Virus record (IMG/VR): IMGVR_UViG_3300045996_001122
Coordinates: 1-42,889 of that record
DNA from: a virus
Length of the DNA: 42,889 bases
Strand: one strand, 5' to 3'
This document shows, piece after piece, positions 1-7,063 of the stretch (the stretch's first letter is position 1; each line of letters opens with the position of its first letter). The notes below the pieces were generated by a model. That model did no database searches, had not been told where the DNA came from, and saw only the letters and a list, made by a program, of their open reading frames with translations. A program made the translations under genes and the position numbers.

Positions 1-45
1 AGAATGGCGAAGATTACACAATACCTCTACATCCTAAGTTACGTC
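1..45. repeat. Terminal direct repeat, left copy (circular contig)
   Basis: The first 45 bases are identical to bases 42845-42889. Joining the copies restores one continuous integrase frame, so this is the overlap of a circular or circularly permuted molecule rather than a biological repeat of the virion. Confidence 0.95.
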
Positions 46-332
46 CTTGGTGTGAACGTCAGAGTGGGCAAACACCGACGACGCCGTTGCTTCCTCAATA
101 CGCGGACCCACACGCTGTTAGTCAACTCTTCAGACGCCTTAAAAAGCGGCACGGCGTAGAGGGGTTTCGATTTCACGATTTCCGTCACAACGTCGGCACG
201 AAGTTAGCTGAGGCGGGGTTAGACGTGAAAGGACGGATGCAACTGTTAGGGCATAAGGACTCACGTATGGCGATGAGGTACACACACATCGCTGAGGACG
301 TGTTAGGGAAAGCAATGGAGGCTGCGTTATAA
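1..332 (+). CDS. int: Tyrosine integrase, C-terminal part (starts at 42358)
   Basis: This is the 3' part of the integrase whose start lies at 42358; bases 1-45 duplicate the window end. It carries the remaining catalytic residues of the tyrosine recombinase family: H221-x-x-R224 in FHDFRHN, H247 in LLGHKD, and the nucleophile Y256 in MRYTHI (numbering of the joined 272-residue protein). All six signature positions (R, K, H, R, H, Y) are therefore present, so the enzyme looks active. The stop at 330-332 is followed four bases later by the next start, which suggests that integrase heads the early plus-strand operon. Confidence 0.93.
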   Translation, partial: NGEDYTIPLHPKLRPWCERQSGQTPTTPLLPQYADPHAVSQLFRRLKKRHGVEGFRFHDFRHNVGTKLAEAGLDVKGRMQLLGHKDSRMAMRYTHIAEDVLGKAMEAAL

Positions 333-336
333 CACT

Positions 337-546
337 ATGCGAGCCGAACTCACCGAGAAAGCACAGCGTCAGATAGAAGAGAAATGGCGGTTACAACGTG
401 CGGCGGTCAGATTGCTTGGCCTGGTTGTGGCCGAATGGAAGTCTGATCCTGTAAGCGTTCAATGCTTCGACCTGCGAATAGTAGAAGACGCAAAAACGGT
501 CATAGCTAGACTGGAAAAACTCAGAGGGCCATTTGACGACTACTAA
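337..546 (+). CDS. Small helical protein of unknown function
   Basis: This 69-residue protein starts four bases after the integrase stop, without a clear Shine-Dalgarno site, and is probably translated by coupling. It is charged and predicted helical, with no recognised motif. A position next to int is where an excisionase might sit, but nothing in the sequence shows a DNA-binding fold, so no function is assigned. Confidence 0.6.
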   Translation: MRAELTEKAQRQIEEKWRLQRAAVRLLGLVVAEWKSDPVSVQCFDLRIVEDAKTVIARLEKLRGPFDDY

Positions 547-556
547 AGGAGTCCCC

Positions 557-880
557 ATGACGACCGCCGCGAAGGGAGCGCATACGCCAGTGCCTTGGCG
601 CTTACTGGACAATACGGGAGGAGGCCGCAATCTAGTCCACGTCGAATGCGAGGAAACATTGGAACCTGTGTGTTCCATACCGAAGGCTAGAATTGCTGAC
701 GCTGAACTGATTGTCAACGCCGTCAACTGTCACGCTGACTTGCTGGAGGCGCTGGAGACAGTGCGTAGGTGCATCGCGGCAAATATGGGCTTACGGAATG
801 AGTATCAAGACTTCGAAGAAACGATTGAGTTTATCGACAAAGCCATCGCCAAAGCCCGCGCAGGGGGAGGGGGTAACTAA
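557..880 (+). CDS. Phage accessory protein of the HTPxPW...LLEAL type
   Basis: This 107-residue protein is preceded by an AAAGGAG site, which fixes the start at ATG 557 rather than an upstream in-frame alternative. It has the recurring layout of a very common small phage family: an N-terminal HTPVPW motif, a variable beta region, then a helix of the type ADAELIVNAVNCHADLLEAL (usually ANARLIAAAPDLLEAL in relatives). The role of that family is unknown. The C terminus is a glycine tail. Confidence 0.72.
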   Translation: MTTAAKGAHTPVPWRLLDNTGGGRNLVHVECEETLEPVCSIPKARIADAELIVNAVNCHADLLEALETVRRCIAANMGLRNEYQDFEETIEFIDKAIAKARAGGGGN

Positions 881-1035
881 TGACACCTGAAGACTCGTCT
901 GAAACGTACGCACAGATTAACGAGTTACTAGAGAGTATGCGTTTTCAAACTGAAGTCGCTAAACGCTTGTTAGAAAAGCTCCACACGCTCCACATGGCCA
1001 CGAAAGGAGAGACCGTATGTCAACCCTCGAATTGA
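880..1035 (+). CDS. Small helical protein, unknown
   Basis: This 51-residue frame starts at an ATG that shares its A with the preceding TAA stop (TAATG coupling). It is rich in Glu, Leu and Lys and probably forms a helix or coiled coil. The next gene starts inside its 3' end. No family is recognised. Confidence 0.55.
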   Translation: MTPEDSSETYAQINELLESMRFQTEVAKRLLEKLHTLHMATKGETVCQPSN

Positions 1036-1184
1036 AAGCCGCAACGGAACGGAGAGAATACTTCCTTCAGATGGTTGCACTACTGGAAGAACTTAGCGAA
1101 AATATCGAAACCGGCAATCTCGCGGCGTGTCGGTTTATCAACATGGACGTGAAGAAGTTGTTAACGAAGGTGCGGAAGGCGTAA
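1017..1184 (+). CDS. Small helical protein, unknown
   Basis: This 55-residue protein overlaps the previous gene by 19 bases and has a good AAAGGAGAG ribosome site. It is predicted to be almost entirely helical. It has no recognised motif. Confidence 0.6.
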   Translation: MSTLELKAATERREYFLQMVALLEELSENIETGNLAACRFINMDVKKLLTKVRKA

Positions 1185-1197
1185 CGAAGGAGGCGTT

Positions 1198-1275
1198 ATG
1201 GACTGGTTTGACGTGTTGGCGTGTGTAGTGTTTGCCGTCCTCGTCGTACTTGTAGCACTTTCGTTTATGGCGTAA
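1198..1275 (+). CDS. 25-residue single-span membrane microprotein
   Basis: ATG 1198 follows a strong GAAGGAGG site. The 25 residues form one transmembrane helix (VVFAVLVVLVALSF) behind a short acidic N terminus. It is the last gene before a clear terminator at 1301. Such microproteins in phage early regions often act on membrane targets, but no function can be deduced here. Confidence 0.6.
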   Translation: MDWFDVLACVVFAVLVVLVALSFMA

Positions 1276-1300
1276 CAGAAGTTCCATAGTCAGTCTAACT

Positions 1301-1333
1301 GGGGCGTTGGGGAAACCTGACGCCCTTTTTGTT
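1301..1333 (+). terminator. Rho-independent terminator
   Basis: A GGGCGT stem (1302-1307) pairs with ACGCCC (1320-1325) around a 12-base loop and is followed directly by TTTTT (1326-1330). It closes the int-proximal operon. Confidence 0.8.
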
Positions 1334-1350
1334 TGTCCAAAGGAGGGGCG

Positions 1351-1569
1351 ATGGACGAGAAGGCGTTGTGTGTGATCTTAGCGGAACGGTTGCAAGGGTT
1401 GAAAACGGCGATTGAGCGGAACCCGTGGAGTCATTACGCGGACAACTTCAAAGAGATGGACGTGGAGCTACGACGCTCTGAGGCAGTCCTCAACATCGCA
1501 CGAGGAAAAGGGGTGAACTATGGAAGCAACGATATTCACATTCGCATGTGCGGTGCCAGTGGTTCTTAG
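1351..1569 (+). CDS. Hypothetical early protein
   Basis: This 72-residue protein starts at ATG 1351, placed by an AAGGAGGGG site directly before it. The first 50 residues look helical; the Gly/Asn-rich C terminus overlaps the next small gene. It begins right after the terminator, so the T-tract region may also hold the start of a new transcript or be read through. Confidence 0.55.
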   Translation: MDEKALCVILAERLQGLKTAIERNPWSHYADNFKEMDVELRRSEAVLNIARGKGVNYGSNDIHIRMCGASGS

Positions 1570-1609
1570 TGTCGTAATGGTCGTAGTCAACTGGTTCGTG
1601 GAATACTGA
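1520..1609 (+). CDS. 29-residue membrane microprotein
   Basis: An ATG at 1520 opens a 29-residue frame that is one hydrophobic span (FTFACAVPVVLSVVMVVVNW). An AAGGGG stretch lies at SD distance. It overlaps the 3' end of the preceding gene by 50 bases in another frame. The hydrophobic profile and close packing with the next start support it, but it is too short for certainty. Confidence 0.45.
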   Translation: MEATIFTFACAVPVVLSVVMVVVNWFVEY

Positions 1610-1611
1610 CC

Positions 1612-1794
1612 ATGACGAAACGCAAACGACCACGCTTTGTCCTCAAGTGGTATTACGCGGCGAGAACAAACTACATGGGCGCTGCCGCGGAGGACGATCA
1701 ACCCATGATGTTACTTGCCGACGTGGAGAAGTTAATTGACCGGGTATGGGCTAGGGCAGTGAAGTTTAACCAAAAGGAGGGGCGTCCTACATGA
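1612..1794 (+). CDS. Small basic protein, unknown
   Basis: This 60-residue protein has a basic N terminus (TKRKRPR) and a helical C-terminal half. It starts two bases after the previous stop and overlaps the next start by four bases. No family is recognised. Confidence 0.55.
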   Translation: MTKRKRPRFVLKWYYAARTNYMGAAAEDDQPMMLLADVEKLIDRVWARAVKFNQKEGRPT

Positions 1795-2051
1795 TGGTGG
1801 TCAATATCAAGAACCTCGACACAGCACGAACGATGGTACGACAACTCGCAGTTCGTCAACTCGTGACGGGTCTCATCCGTCAATACGGCTTCGATGAACT
1901 TATGACAGGCGTACATTACTGTTACCGCGAGAACGTGTTAGCGCCGTCCCGGCACAACCCCGAAGTCCAACGTCGGGCGGCGGTACTAGACGAAGCAATC
2001 CGTAACCTTCAACTCTCAAAAGGGGGCAACGATGAAGCTCACACCTCATAG
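1791..2051 (+). CDS. Hypothetical early protein
   Basis: This 86-residue protein starts at one of two tandem ATGs (1791 or 1794) behind an AAAGGAGGGG site. It is mostly helical with alternating hydrophobic and basic residues. No motif is recognised. Confidence 0.58.
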   Translation: MMVVNIKNLDTARTMVRQLAVRQLVTGLIRQYGFDELMTGVHYCYRENVLAPSRHNPEVQRRAAVLDEAIRNLQLSKGGNDEAHTS

Positions 2052-2202
2052 TCAGTACGACGAAACACCTCAAGTCCTCGATAGCCGTCTGTATTACGAC
2101 ACGAAGGAGAAGGTCTATCTGTATCACGAGAAGGGTCAACTCGTGGGGGCGTATAACACGTTTGCGGACGCGGCGAAACAATTAAGCCAGAGGGGGAACT
2201 AA
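2032..2202 (+). CDS. Small hypothetical protein
   Basis: This 56-residue frame starts at ATG 2032 behind AAAGGGGGC and overlaps the preceding gene by 20 bases. It has a Tyr-rich beta-like centre (SRLYYDTKEKVYLYHEKG) and a short C-terminal helix. The stop shares a base with the next start (TAATG). Confidence 0.55.
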   Translation: MKLTPHSQYDETPQVLDSRLYYDTKEKVYLYHEKGQLVGAYNTFADAAKQLSQRGN

Positions 2203-2582
2203 TGAAATTGTCGGCAGCGATATTGTTGGGGAGTGTGAGTACTGCACAGGGTTTCGGGGTAGATACTGCGTATCGTAACAGTATAGACAAATGTGTCATT
2301 GGAGCAGCCTTAGCCGCGGTGGGGTGTGAAGTGGATATTGAGGGTCGAGACATGGAATTACCCTATAGTCGCATTAAAACCCTATGGCCGTGGACACGGG
2401 AGCGAGTGAATGCGCCCGTTGATTTTGGGCCAGGGCCGCTTACTGTCGTTACCATTTTGTGGCGTCTCAACGACATTGTTAAGTGGACCCGCCCACAAAT
2501 CGCCGCCTGGGTCGCCTCTATCGAACCTCAAGACGCCCCCGTTACGACGGAACAGGTAGAGCATGACCGAACCCGAGTTTGA
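2202..2582 (+). CDS. Phage protein of the MKLSxAIxLGS family, unknown role
   Basis: This 126-residue protein starts by TAATG coupling. Its opening MKLSAAILLGS, the GFG segment, CVIGAALAAVG and the later WPW motif match the pattern of a small phage family that I recognise by layout but whose function is not known. The conserved CxxGAALxAVG stretch is a helix, and the C-terminal part contains WRLND and a second helix. Its last 20 bases overlap the start of the sigma-like gene, so the two are likely co-translated. Confidence 0.62.
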   Translation: MKLSAAILLGSVSTAQGFGVDTAYRNSIDKCVIGAALAAVGCEVDIEGRDMELPYSRIKTLWPWTRERVNAPVDFGPGPLTVVTILWRLNDIVKWTRPQIAAWVASIEPQDAPVTTEQVEHDRTRV

Positions 2583-3162
2583 AGCCCTCTACCTCAAACA
2601 TCGGGCGGATTGGTTGACCCTCGCACGGAAACTCACGAAAAATAGCGCCGTGGCTGAGGATGTACTGTCAGAGGTGATGTTGATTGTAGCCCGTGAAGGT
2701 CTCCCGAAGTTCCGTATCGAGGAGAACCCCGAAGCGTGGATACGTCAACGCCTCGTGTGGTACGTCAAACGGTTTGTGTGGTTTAACGAGGAGACGAAGG
2801 ACCACATTGACCAACATACGGTGAGCATGACGGGCTACGAGAACGTCCTCCCACAACAGGTTGAACTGGATCATAACGCACCAACGCCCCTCGAAGCACC
2901 GCTCCGAAGGGCGTTAGAGACGTTAGATGTGGTTCAACAGGACGTGGTGTGTCTTCGCGTATTCGGGAAGCTCACCTTTACGGAGATAGGGCGGATACTG
3001 GCCCTAGATGAGAACTCAGCGAAGGCTGAGGAGTCGGCCCGGTGGAAGTATCGGAAGGCAATTCCACGCCTTCAATTAGCTTTGGAGAGTGTCGGCATTT
3101 CAGCCCTGACATGCGGCGGAAGTATGCTGAACGCGATAACCCAAAGCGAGTCTTCACGATAG
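2563..3162 (+). CDS. ECF-like sigma-70 family factor
   Basis: This 199-residue protein reads as a two-domain group IV (ECF-type) sigma factor. Residues 7-75 resemble region 2 (LARKLTKNSAVAEDVLSEV, then PEAWIRQRLVWYVKRF, the core-binding and -10 recognition helices). Residues 113-172 resemble region 4 (ALETLDVVQQDVVCLRVF, then LTFTEIGRILALDENSAKAE, a helix-turn-helix, and a final RKAIPRLQ helix). An acidic linker joins them. It should recruit host RNA polymerase, most plausibly to phage promoters of the late minus strand, as no phage RNA polymerase is present. It overlaps the preceding gene by 20 bases. Its last 61 codons are antisense to the 3' end of the RepA-like ATPase gene. Confidence 0.72.
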   Translation: MTEPEFEALYLKHRADWLTLARKLTKNSAVAEDVLSEVMLIVAREGLPKFRIEENPEAWIRQRLVWYVKRFVWFNEETKDHIDQHTVSMTGYENVLPQQVELDHNAPTPLEAPLRRALETLDVVQQDVVCLRVFGKLTFTEIGRILALDENSAKAEESARWKYRKAIPRLQLALESVGISALTCGGSMLNAITQSESSR

Positions 3163-4006
3163 GAGCTAACTGACTATGAGACTGGCCGGGGAACTCGTCA
3201 CACAAGGCGATGAGTTTCTCGGCCTCGTCTCGTATCTCACTTTCTTGTGGGAACACGAACAACCCCGTTTCAGAATCCCGAATCGCCTGTAACTTAATAT
3301 CCTCGTCAAACCGTGACTCCGCCCAAAACAACGCTTGGTTGTCCCCCGTGGGCCAAAACAACCAATTCGCGTCCACTTCACCCCCAATGAATCCTGACCC
3401 TCGACCCGCGGTAGAAGGACGCGGAATGTACCCCGTAGACTTCTTCTCCTTATCGTCAGACACCGTAATCCCTGCACCCTTGGCGGTGTGGTGAACCACA
3501 ATAAGCGTAATCCCCTCGAAGATGGCGTTGAGAACGTCCCATATACGCTTACAGTCTCGGGCGGTGTTCTCGTCTAAGTGGTGAATCTTTGAGAGTACGT
3601 CCAACACAACAAGTTTTGGTTCGACGCGGGCGACGAGTTTATTGAGAAGCGTCTTACATCTATCGTTCATTAAATCAAAAGGCTTCTCAACCGTAGCGGG
3701 GTGGACCTTCACAATATCTCCCGAGAGGTCCACGCCGTTCGTGTCCAAGTCGTCAAGTCGTTCCTTCCATATCGAGTCGGGTGTGTCGAATTGGAGATAC
3801 AACACGCGCCCTTGTTTCGTCTCACGCCCTAAGAACGGTCTACCTTGAGCGACGGCTAGGGCAATCTGAAACGCGAGGAACGACTTTCCCGCCTTAGCTG
3901 GACCGACGAGGGCAATACGCGCCCTCTCAGGAATCAACCTATGAACAAGGTAGGGAACGGACAAAGTAGGAAGCTTCCGATACTCCGCAAGCGAAATCGG
4001 TTCCAA
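2978..4006 (-). CDS. RepA/AAA_25-like ATPase, candidate helicase or loader
   Basis: This 342-residue protein has a RecA-like NTPase core: Walker A GPAKAGKS at 35-42, an FDTPDS segment near 73-78, Walker B LVVLD at 132-136, and a HHTAKG motif near 172-177. This order matches RepA-type hexameric ATPases that act as replicative helicases or loaders in phages and plasmids. Residues 258-303 look like a winged helix, followed by a Ser/Pro-rich tail. The start is TTG 4006 behind a GGGGG run. It is the only minus-strand gene in the early block; its last 61 codons overlap the sigma-like gene by 185 bp in convergent orientation. Confidence 0.72.
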   Translation of the reverse strand: MEPISLAEYRKLPTLSVPYLVHRLIPERARIALVGPAKAGKSFLAFQIALAVAQGRPFLGRETKQGRVLYLQFDTPDSIWKERLDDLDTNGVDLSGDIVKVHPATVEKPFDLMNDRCKTLLNKLVARVEPKLVVLDVLSKIHHLDENTARDCKRIWDVLNAIFEGITLIVVHHTAKGAGITVSDDKEKKSTGYIPRPSTAGRGSGFIGGEVDANWLFWPTGDNQALFWAESRFDEDIKLQAIRDSETGLFVFPQESEIRDEAEKLIALCDEFPGQSHSQLAPIVKTRFGLSRSAYFRRMSGLKCRHSPKLIEGVELPSDTSTGPTPQPSLSSHLGPVSALSP

Positions 4007-4115
4007 GATACCCCCATTAAAGTGTTTGCGAGGCGGTTAGTAAGCGTGAAGCGGATACCCCGGTCTCCGCCCCACGTTTATGAACCGCACCCGAAAATTT
4101 GAATAAGGAGACTGT
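4007..4115. promoter_or_regulatory. Divergent intergenic region
   Basis: This 109-base gap separates the start of the minus-strand ATPase from the start of the plus-strand nuclease. It must carry the minus-strand promoter and perhaps a plus-strand one. I see no convincing consensus -35/-10 pair; an AATAAGGAG ribosome site precedes 4116. Confidence 0.4.
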
Positions 4116-4997
4116 ATGGACGGAAACGCCCCCGTATTTTCACCGTCCGCAACGGAAACCTTCTCGAAGTGTCCGCGGAAATGGATACTCAATCGAGAAG
4201 GGTGGAAGTCGCGGATCATTTATTACCCCGAACTGTGCGCGGTACTCGGTGACGGGTTCAGTGCGTCAATGAACCTCTATAACGCGATGGTGATTGAAGG
4301 CGCGACGACGTTTCCCATGGCGGAAATTGTCGGGATCGGTAATCGCACCATGTCTGAACGCCTTGCCGCCTATCAAGACGCGGGGCGACGGATTGACGAG
4401 AAGTTTATCGAGTTTAGTGACTTACTCCCGTTACGTCTCGACCAAGCCGTCCAAGTGTATATGGCACAGAATCCGCTGAAGGATTGGAAACTTCTCCAAA
4501 GTGAAAAGACGTACGACGAGTTTGGGCGATGTCGGATTGACCTTCTTGCTGAAGACGAAGTAGGCCAAGCGGTTCTCGACTATAAAGTGAAGGTGAAGTT
4601 AGACCCTGAGTGGGAGTCGAAGAGTGTCAATGATCACGCGAACGGAAACCAACGTTTCCACTATCAACACGCGACGGGGGCCAAACGGTTTGGAATCATC
4701 CTCGTGGTGTTGGGTGGGAATAGAAAGAAGGTGAAACCCTATACGAAGGTGTTCCTGTTTGGTGACTCACCCTATTACGACTCGGGCTTGTGGTTCAACG
4801 ATGCCCGTGAACACTGGCAACGGATGAGTGTTTACAAACATGCCCGAGAACAGTTTGGCGATAGGGTGTTCATTCCAGGGTCAGTGGTTCACGAGGATAA
4901 GTTTGGTCCGTGTGAGTACGAGGACGCTTGTATGGTCCACAATTTAGACCCGCAAGCGATGGCAGTTCAATACGTCAAGATAGAAAGGAGTAAGTAA
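4116..4997 (+). CDS. Cas4/RecB-like PD-(D/E)XK nuclease
   Basis: This 293-residue protein belongs to the RecB/Cas4 branch of PD-(D/E)XK nucleases. It opens with SPSATETFSKCPRKW (residues 9-23), the usual first motif containing an Fe-S cysteine (C19). The active site is D142 in RCRIDLL followed by D155-Y-K157 in VLDYKVK, and a QxxxY-like helix around 178-184. C266 and C272 (C-x5-C) near the C terminus are the expected partners of C19 in a 4Fe-4S cluster; the fourth ligand is not obvious. It should degrade or resect DNA ends. Its pairing with the Sak4-like ATPase two genes on suggests a phage recombination module. Confidence 0.78.
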   Translation: MDGNAPVFSPSATETFSKCPRKWILNREGWKSRIIYYPELCAVLGDGFSASMNLYNAMVIEGATTFPMAEIVGIGNRTMSERLAAYQDAGRRIDEKFIEFSDLLPLRLDQAVQVYMAQNPLKDWKLLQSEKTYDEFGRCRIDLLAEDEVGQAVLDYKVKVKLDPEWESKSVNDHANGNQRFHYQHATGAKRFGIILVVLGGNRKKVKPYTKVFLFGDSPYYDSGLWFNDAREHWQRMSVYKHAREQFGDRVFIPGSVVHEDKFGPCEYEDACMVHNLDPQAMAVQYVKIERSK

Positions 4998-5006
4998 AAG
5001 GTGCAG

Positions 5007-5159
5007 ATGAAAAAAGCAATGGTATGTACGCTCAATTTGAAGGGGAAAAATTTAGTGGATGAGTTCCAAGAGTTCGTTGACGCTATTCAAAATGAGGGTA
5101 TTTCTAACGTCCTTACGGTAGGACTTCTTGGCGATAAGTTAGTTATTGAGGTTAAGTAA
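5007..5159 (+). CDS. Small hypothetical protein between nuclease and Sak4-like ATPase
   Basis: This 50-residue protein starts at ATG 5007 (an in-frame GTG at 5001 is an alternative) and ends by sharing a base with the next ATG. A beta-helix-beta-beta pattern is suggested by the alternation of VCTLNL, an amphipathic helix and LTVGLLGDKLVIEV. Base composition is more AT-rich than its neighbours. No function is assigned. Confidence 0.6.
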   Translation: MKKAMVCTLNLKGKNLVDEFQEFVDAIQNEGISNVLTVGLLGDKLVIEVK

Positions 5160-6007
5160 TGGCCTACTCCTCAAACCGAGACATTGACACCCTCCGTAAG
5201 AAGTTCCGTCGTGTCCTTCTCAACGGTCCCCCCAACAGTGGGAAGACCACGAGTCTACGGTCCTGGCCTGGACCTGTGATCGGGCAAGTATTCCCGAAGG
5301 AGAAAGGGTCGTCGTCGATGCCGTTTACCACGTTGGACGGACAACCCTTGCTCGCGTTGATCCCTGACGACATTGACGTGACAAAGCCCCAAGACTGGCG
5401 GGCGATTGCAGCGGAAATGCGGAAGGTGACGATTGACATTCTCGCTGGGAAACACGGGGCGGTGCGGACGTACTTCGGGGACGGACTTCACAAGGCGTAC
5501 CAAATCATCCTCGCTGCCTGTACGGGCGGGGCGAACTTCACGGGTGAGGAGTTTGAACCGAAGCTCTACGCCAAAGCTCACTCGCTCTTTTGGGAGTACA
5601 TCGACCTCATCCTCAACTCGTCTGTTGAATACGTCGTCTTGACGTGTTGGGACGGGGCGGAACAGGACAATAAGCTCGACCAGTCGAACGAGGGTAAGAA
5701 GAAGGTTCATGTCTACCCCGACCTCCCCGGGCAAGCGGCGAAGAAAATTATGGGGGAGTTTTCGTTAGTCCTCAACGCGGGAATTGAGGGCGTCGGCGGG
5801 GCAGCGCGGTACTACTGGCAAACCCAACCGGGCGGGTGGGTGTGGGGGGCGGGTATGAAACTCCCTCTCGAAGTCACAGCGAAACTCAAACTATCACGGG
5901 AGGTGGAACAGAACTGGACGAAATTAGACGCTCAAATCACGAAAGCCTTAGACGACGTGTACGCGACGGTGAACCCACAACAGAAGGAGGCGGTAAGTGC
6001 AAGTTAA
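5159..6007 (+). CDS. Sak4-like P-loop ATPase (single-strand annealing/recombinase)
   Basis: This 282-residue protein has a RecA-fold ATPase layout of the AAA_24/Sak4 type. Walker A is GPPNSGKT (23-30), and a likely Walker B is YFGDGLHKAY near residue 105. A VVLTCWDG strand follows near residue 158. Sak4 proteins are core-only RecA homologues of phages that assist single-strand annealing, normally together with an SSB and sometimes an exonuclease, and both types of partner flank it here. The gene is TAATG-coupled to the preceding small gene and overlaps the next by 11 bases. A structural ATPase of another AAA group is possible but less likely from context. Confidence 0.68.
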   Translation: MAYSSNRDIDTLRKKFRRVLLNGPPNSGKTTSLRSWPGPVIGQVFPKEKGSSSMPFTTLDGQPLLALIPDDIDVTKPQDWRAIAAEMRKVTIDILAGKHGAVRTYFGDGLHKAYQIILAACTGGANFTGEEFEPKLYAKAHSLFWEYIDLILNSSVEYVVLTCWDGAEQDNKLDQSNEGKKKVHVYPDLPGQAAKKIMGEFSLVLNAGIEGVGGAARYYWQTQPGGWVWGAGMKLPLEVTAKLKLSREVEQNWTKLDAQITKALDDVYATVNPQQKEAVSAS

Positions 6008-6218
6008 GGAGTTTAGATCACGCCCCGCTTTTACGGGCGACTCGCTTGAAGACATTGTGAACCGTGAAGACGGCGAAGGGGTGGAGTTAAACACACTCGA
6101 CACGGGCGGGTGGTCGTGTGACGTGTACGAGATTGAAGACAAGAGCGGCGATAAGGGTACGTTGATATGGGTTCCAAGCATTGAAGCGGCTGAACTTTTC
6201 ACAAAGGAGGATGAATAA
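5997..6218 (+). CDS. Small acidic hypothetical protein
   Basis: This 73-residue protein starts at GTG 5997, fixed by an AAGGAGG site just upstream. It is acidic and beta-rich in the middle, ending in a short acidic helix. It sits between the ATPase and the candidate ssDNA-binding protein with no spacing, so a role in the same recombination module is possible. Confidence 0.6.
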   Translation: MQVKEFRSRPAFTGDSLEDIVNREDGEGVELNTLDTGGWSCDVYEIEDKSGDKGTLIWVPSIEAAELFTKEDE

Positions 6219-6752
6219 GTGGTTGACGTTGACGTGAACGCAGCAATGGACGAGGAAGTCTCCGCGGACCTGATTAAGGCGGCACAGGAAGCGGACCTTA
6301 TCGAAGGCGGACGGTATCGGTTCCAAGTGGAGACGGCTGAACGTGTCGAGAACATGAAGGAGTTCTTTGACGAGGAACAGACCCGTAAGAATCCCTTCTA
6401 CGGGAAGAACGTCTACAACCTTCGTATGCGCCTCACCGCCAAGCGTGACGGGAAGGACAAGAAGGCCCCGTTCGTGACGTTGGATCGTCCCCGTACGCAC
6501 TTCCAGAAGGTGACGGCGGCGACGGTGTTGAACTCTCGCGGTGAACTGTCCACGGAGTCGGTGTTGTTCGGACAGATGGCGGGTATTTACGCCAAAGCGA
6601 CCGGCGAGAAGCCAACAGTCGGCGCGGTGTTGGGGTACTTCTCCGATAACGCGGCGGAAGTCCACATTACGAAGTCCGAGGAAGCTGAGAAGAACGGTGT
6701 TACCTACGCCGCGAAGAACTGGGTGCGTGGGATTAAGGCGATTACTGAGTAA
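6219..6752 (+). CDS. Candidate ssDNA-binding protein
   Basis: This 177-residue protein starts at GTG 6219 directly after the preceding stop, with AAAGGAGG upstream. It has an acidic N-terminal segment, then a basic, aromatic, beta-rich region (RYRFQVETAERV, NVYNLRMRLTAKRDG) and a HFQKV segment. The order nuclease, Sak4-like ATPase, this gene, polymerase is where phages often place an SSB. No acidic C-terminal tip like that of E. coli SSB is seen. Assignment rests mainly on context; an unrelated replication accessory protein is an alternative. Confidence 0.45.
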   Translation: MVDVDVNAAMDEEVSADLIKAAQEADLIEGGRYRFQVETAERVENMKEFFDEEQTRKNPFYGKNVYNLRMRLTAKRDGKDKKAPFVTLDRPRTHFQKVTAATVLNSRGELSTESVLFGQMAGIYAKATGEKPTVGAVLGYFSDNAAEVHITKSEEAEKNGVTYAAKNWVRGIKAITE

Positions 6753-6859
6753 TGTACCAGGAAATCCTGTCCATTACCGCCCATTGGTTGACGATTGTTG
6801 CGGCGGTGCTCGTGATCGGAACGATTGTTAAGGAGTGGTGGGTAGATCGCGGTTGGTAG
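6752..6859 (+). CDS. 35-residue membrane microprotein
   Basis: TAATG coupling starts a 35-residue protein with one transmembrane helix (WLTIVAAVLVIGTIV) and a Trp-rich cytoplasmic or periplasmic end (KEWWVDRGW). It is followed at once by a strong terminator. Confidence 0.6.
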   Translation: MYQEILSITAHWLTIVAAVLVIGTIVKEWWVDRGW

Positions 6860-6879
6860 TTCAACCTCAGTAAAAGGAC

Positions 6880-6914
6880 GGGGGTAGGCTTAATCGGTCT
6901 ACCCCCGAGTTTTA
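6880..6914 (+). terminator. Rho-independent terminator
   Basis: GGGGGTAG (6880-6887) pairs perfectly with CTACCCCC (6899-6906) around an 11-base loop, followed by GAGTTTTA. It ends the recombination operon before the polymerase gene group. Confidence 0.78.
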
Positions 6915-6919
6915 TCTAC

Positions 6920-7063
6920 ATGAGTTATTACAGCGACGACAGGTACGACGTAGCGTATCACGAAGCAATGGCCGCTGAACACGAAGCGGGGCTAGCGGCA
7001 CAAGCTGAGGCAGAAGCCGAAGCCGCTAACGAACAGTTAGACAAAGTGGTTGCCGATAAATGA
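6920..7063 (+). CDS. Small Ala/Glu-rich helical protein
   Basis: This 47-residue frame starts at ATG 6920, six bases after the terminator T-tract, with no Shine-Dalgarno site. Residues 11-40 are a long Ala/Glu helix. The end overlaps the next start (ATGA). Confidence 0.45.
   Translation: MSYYSDDRYDVAYHEAMAAEHEAGLAAQAEAEAEAANEQLDKVVADK

Noticed and set aside
5255-5734. Minus-strand 159-residue frame
   Set aside because: It is antisense to the Sak4-like ATPase, whose Walker motif confirms the plus-strand frame.
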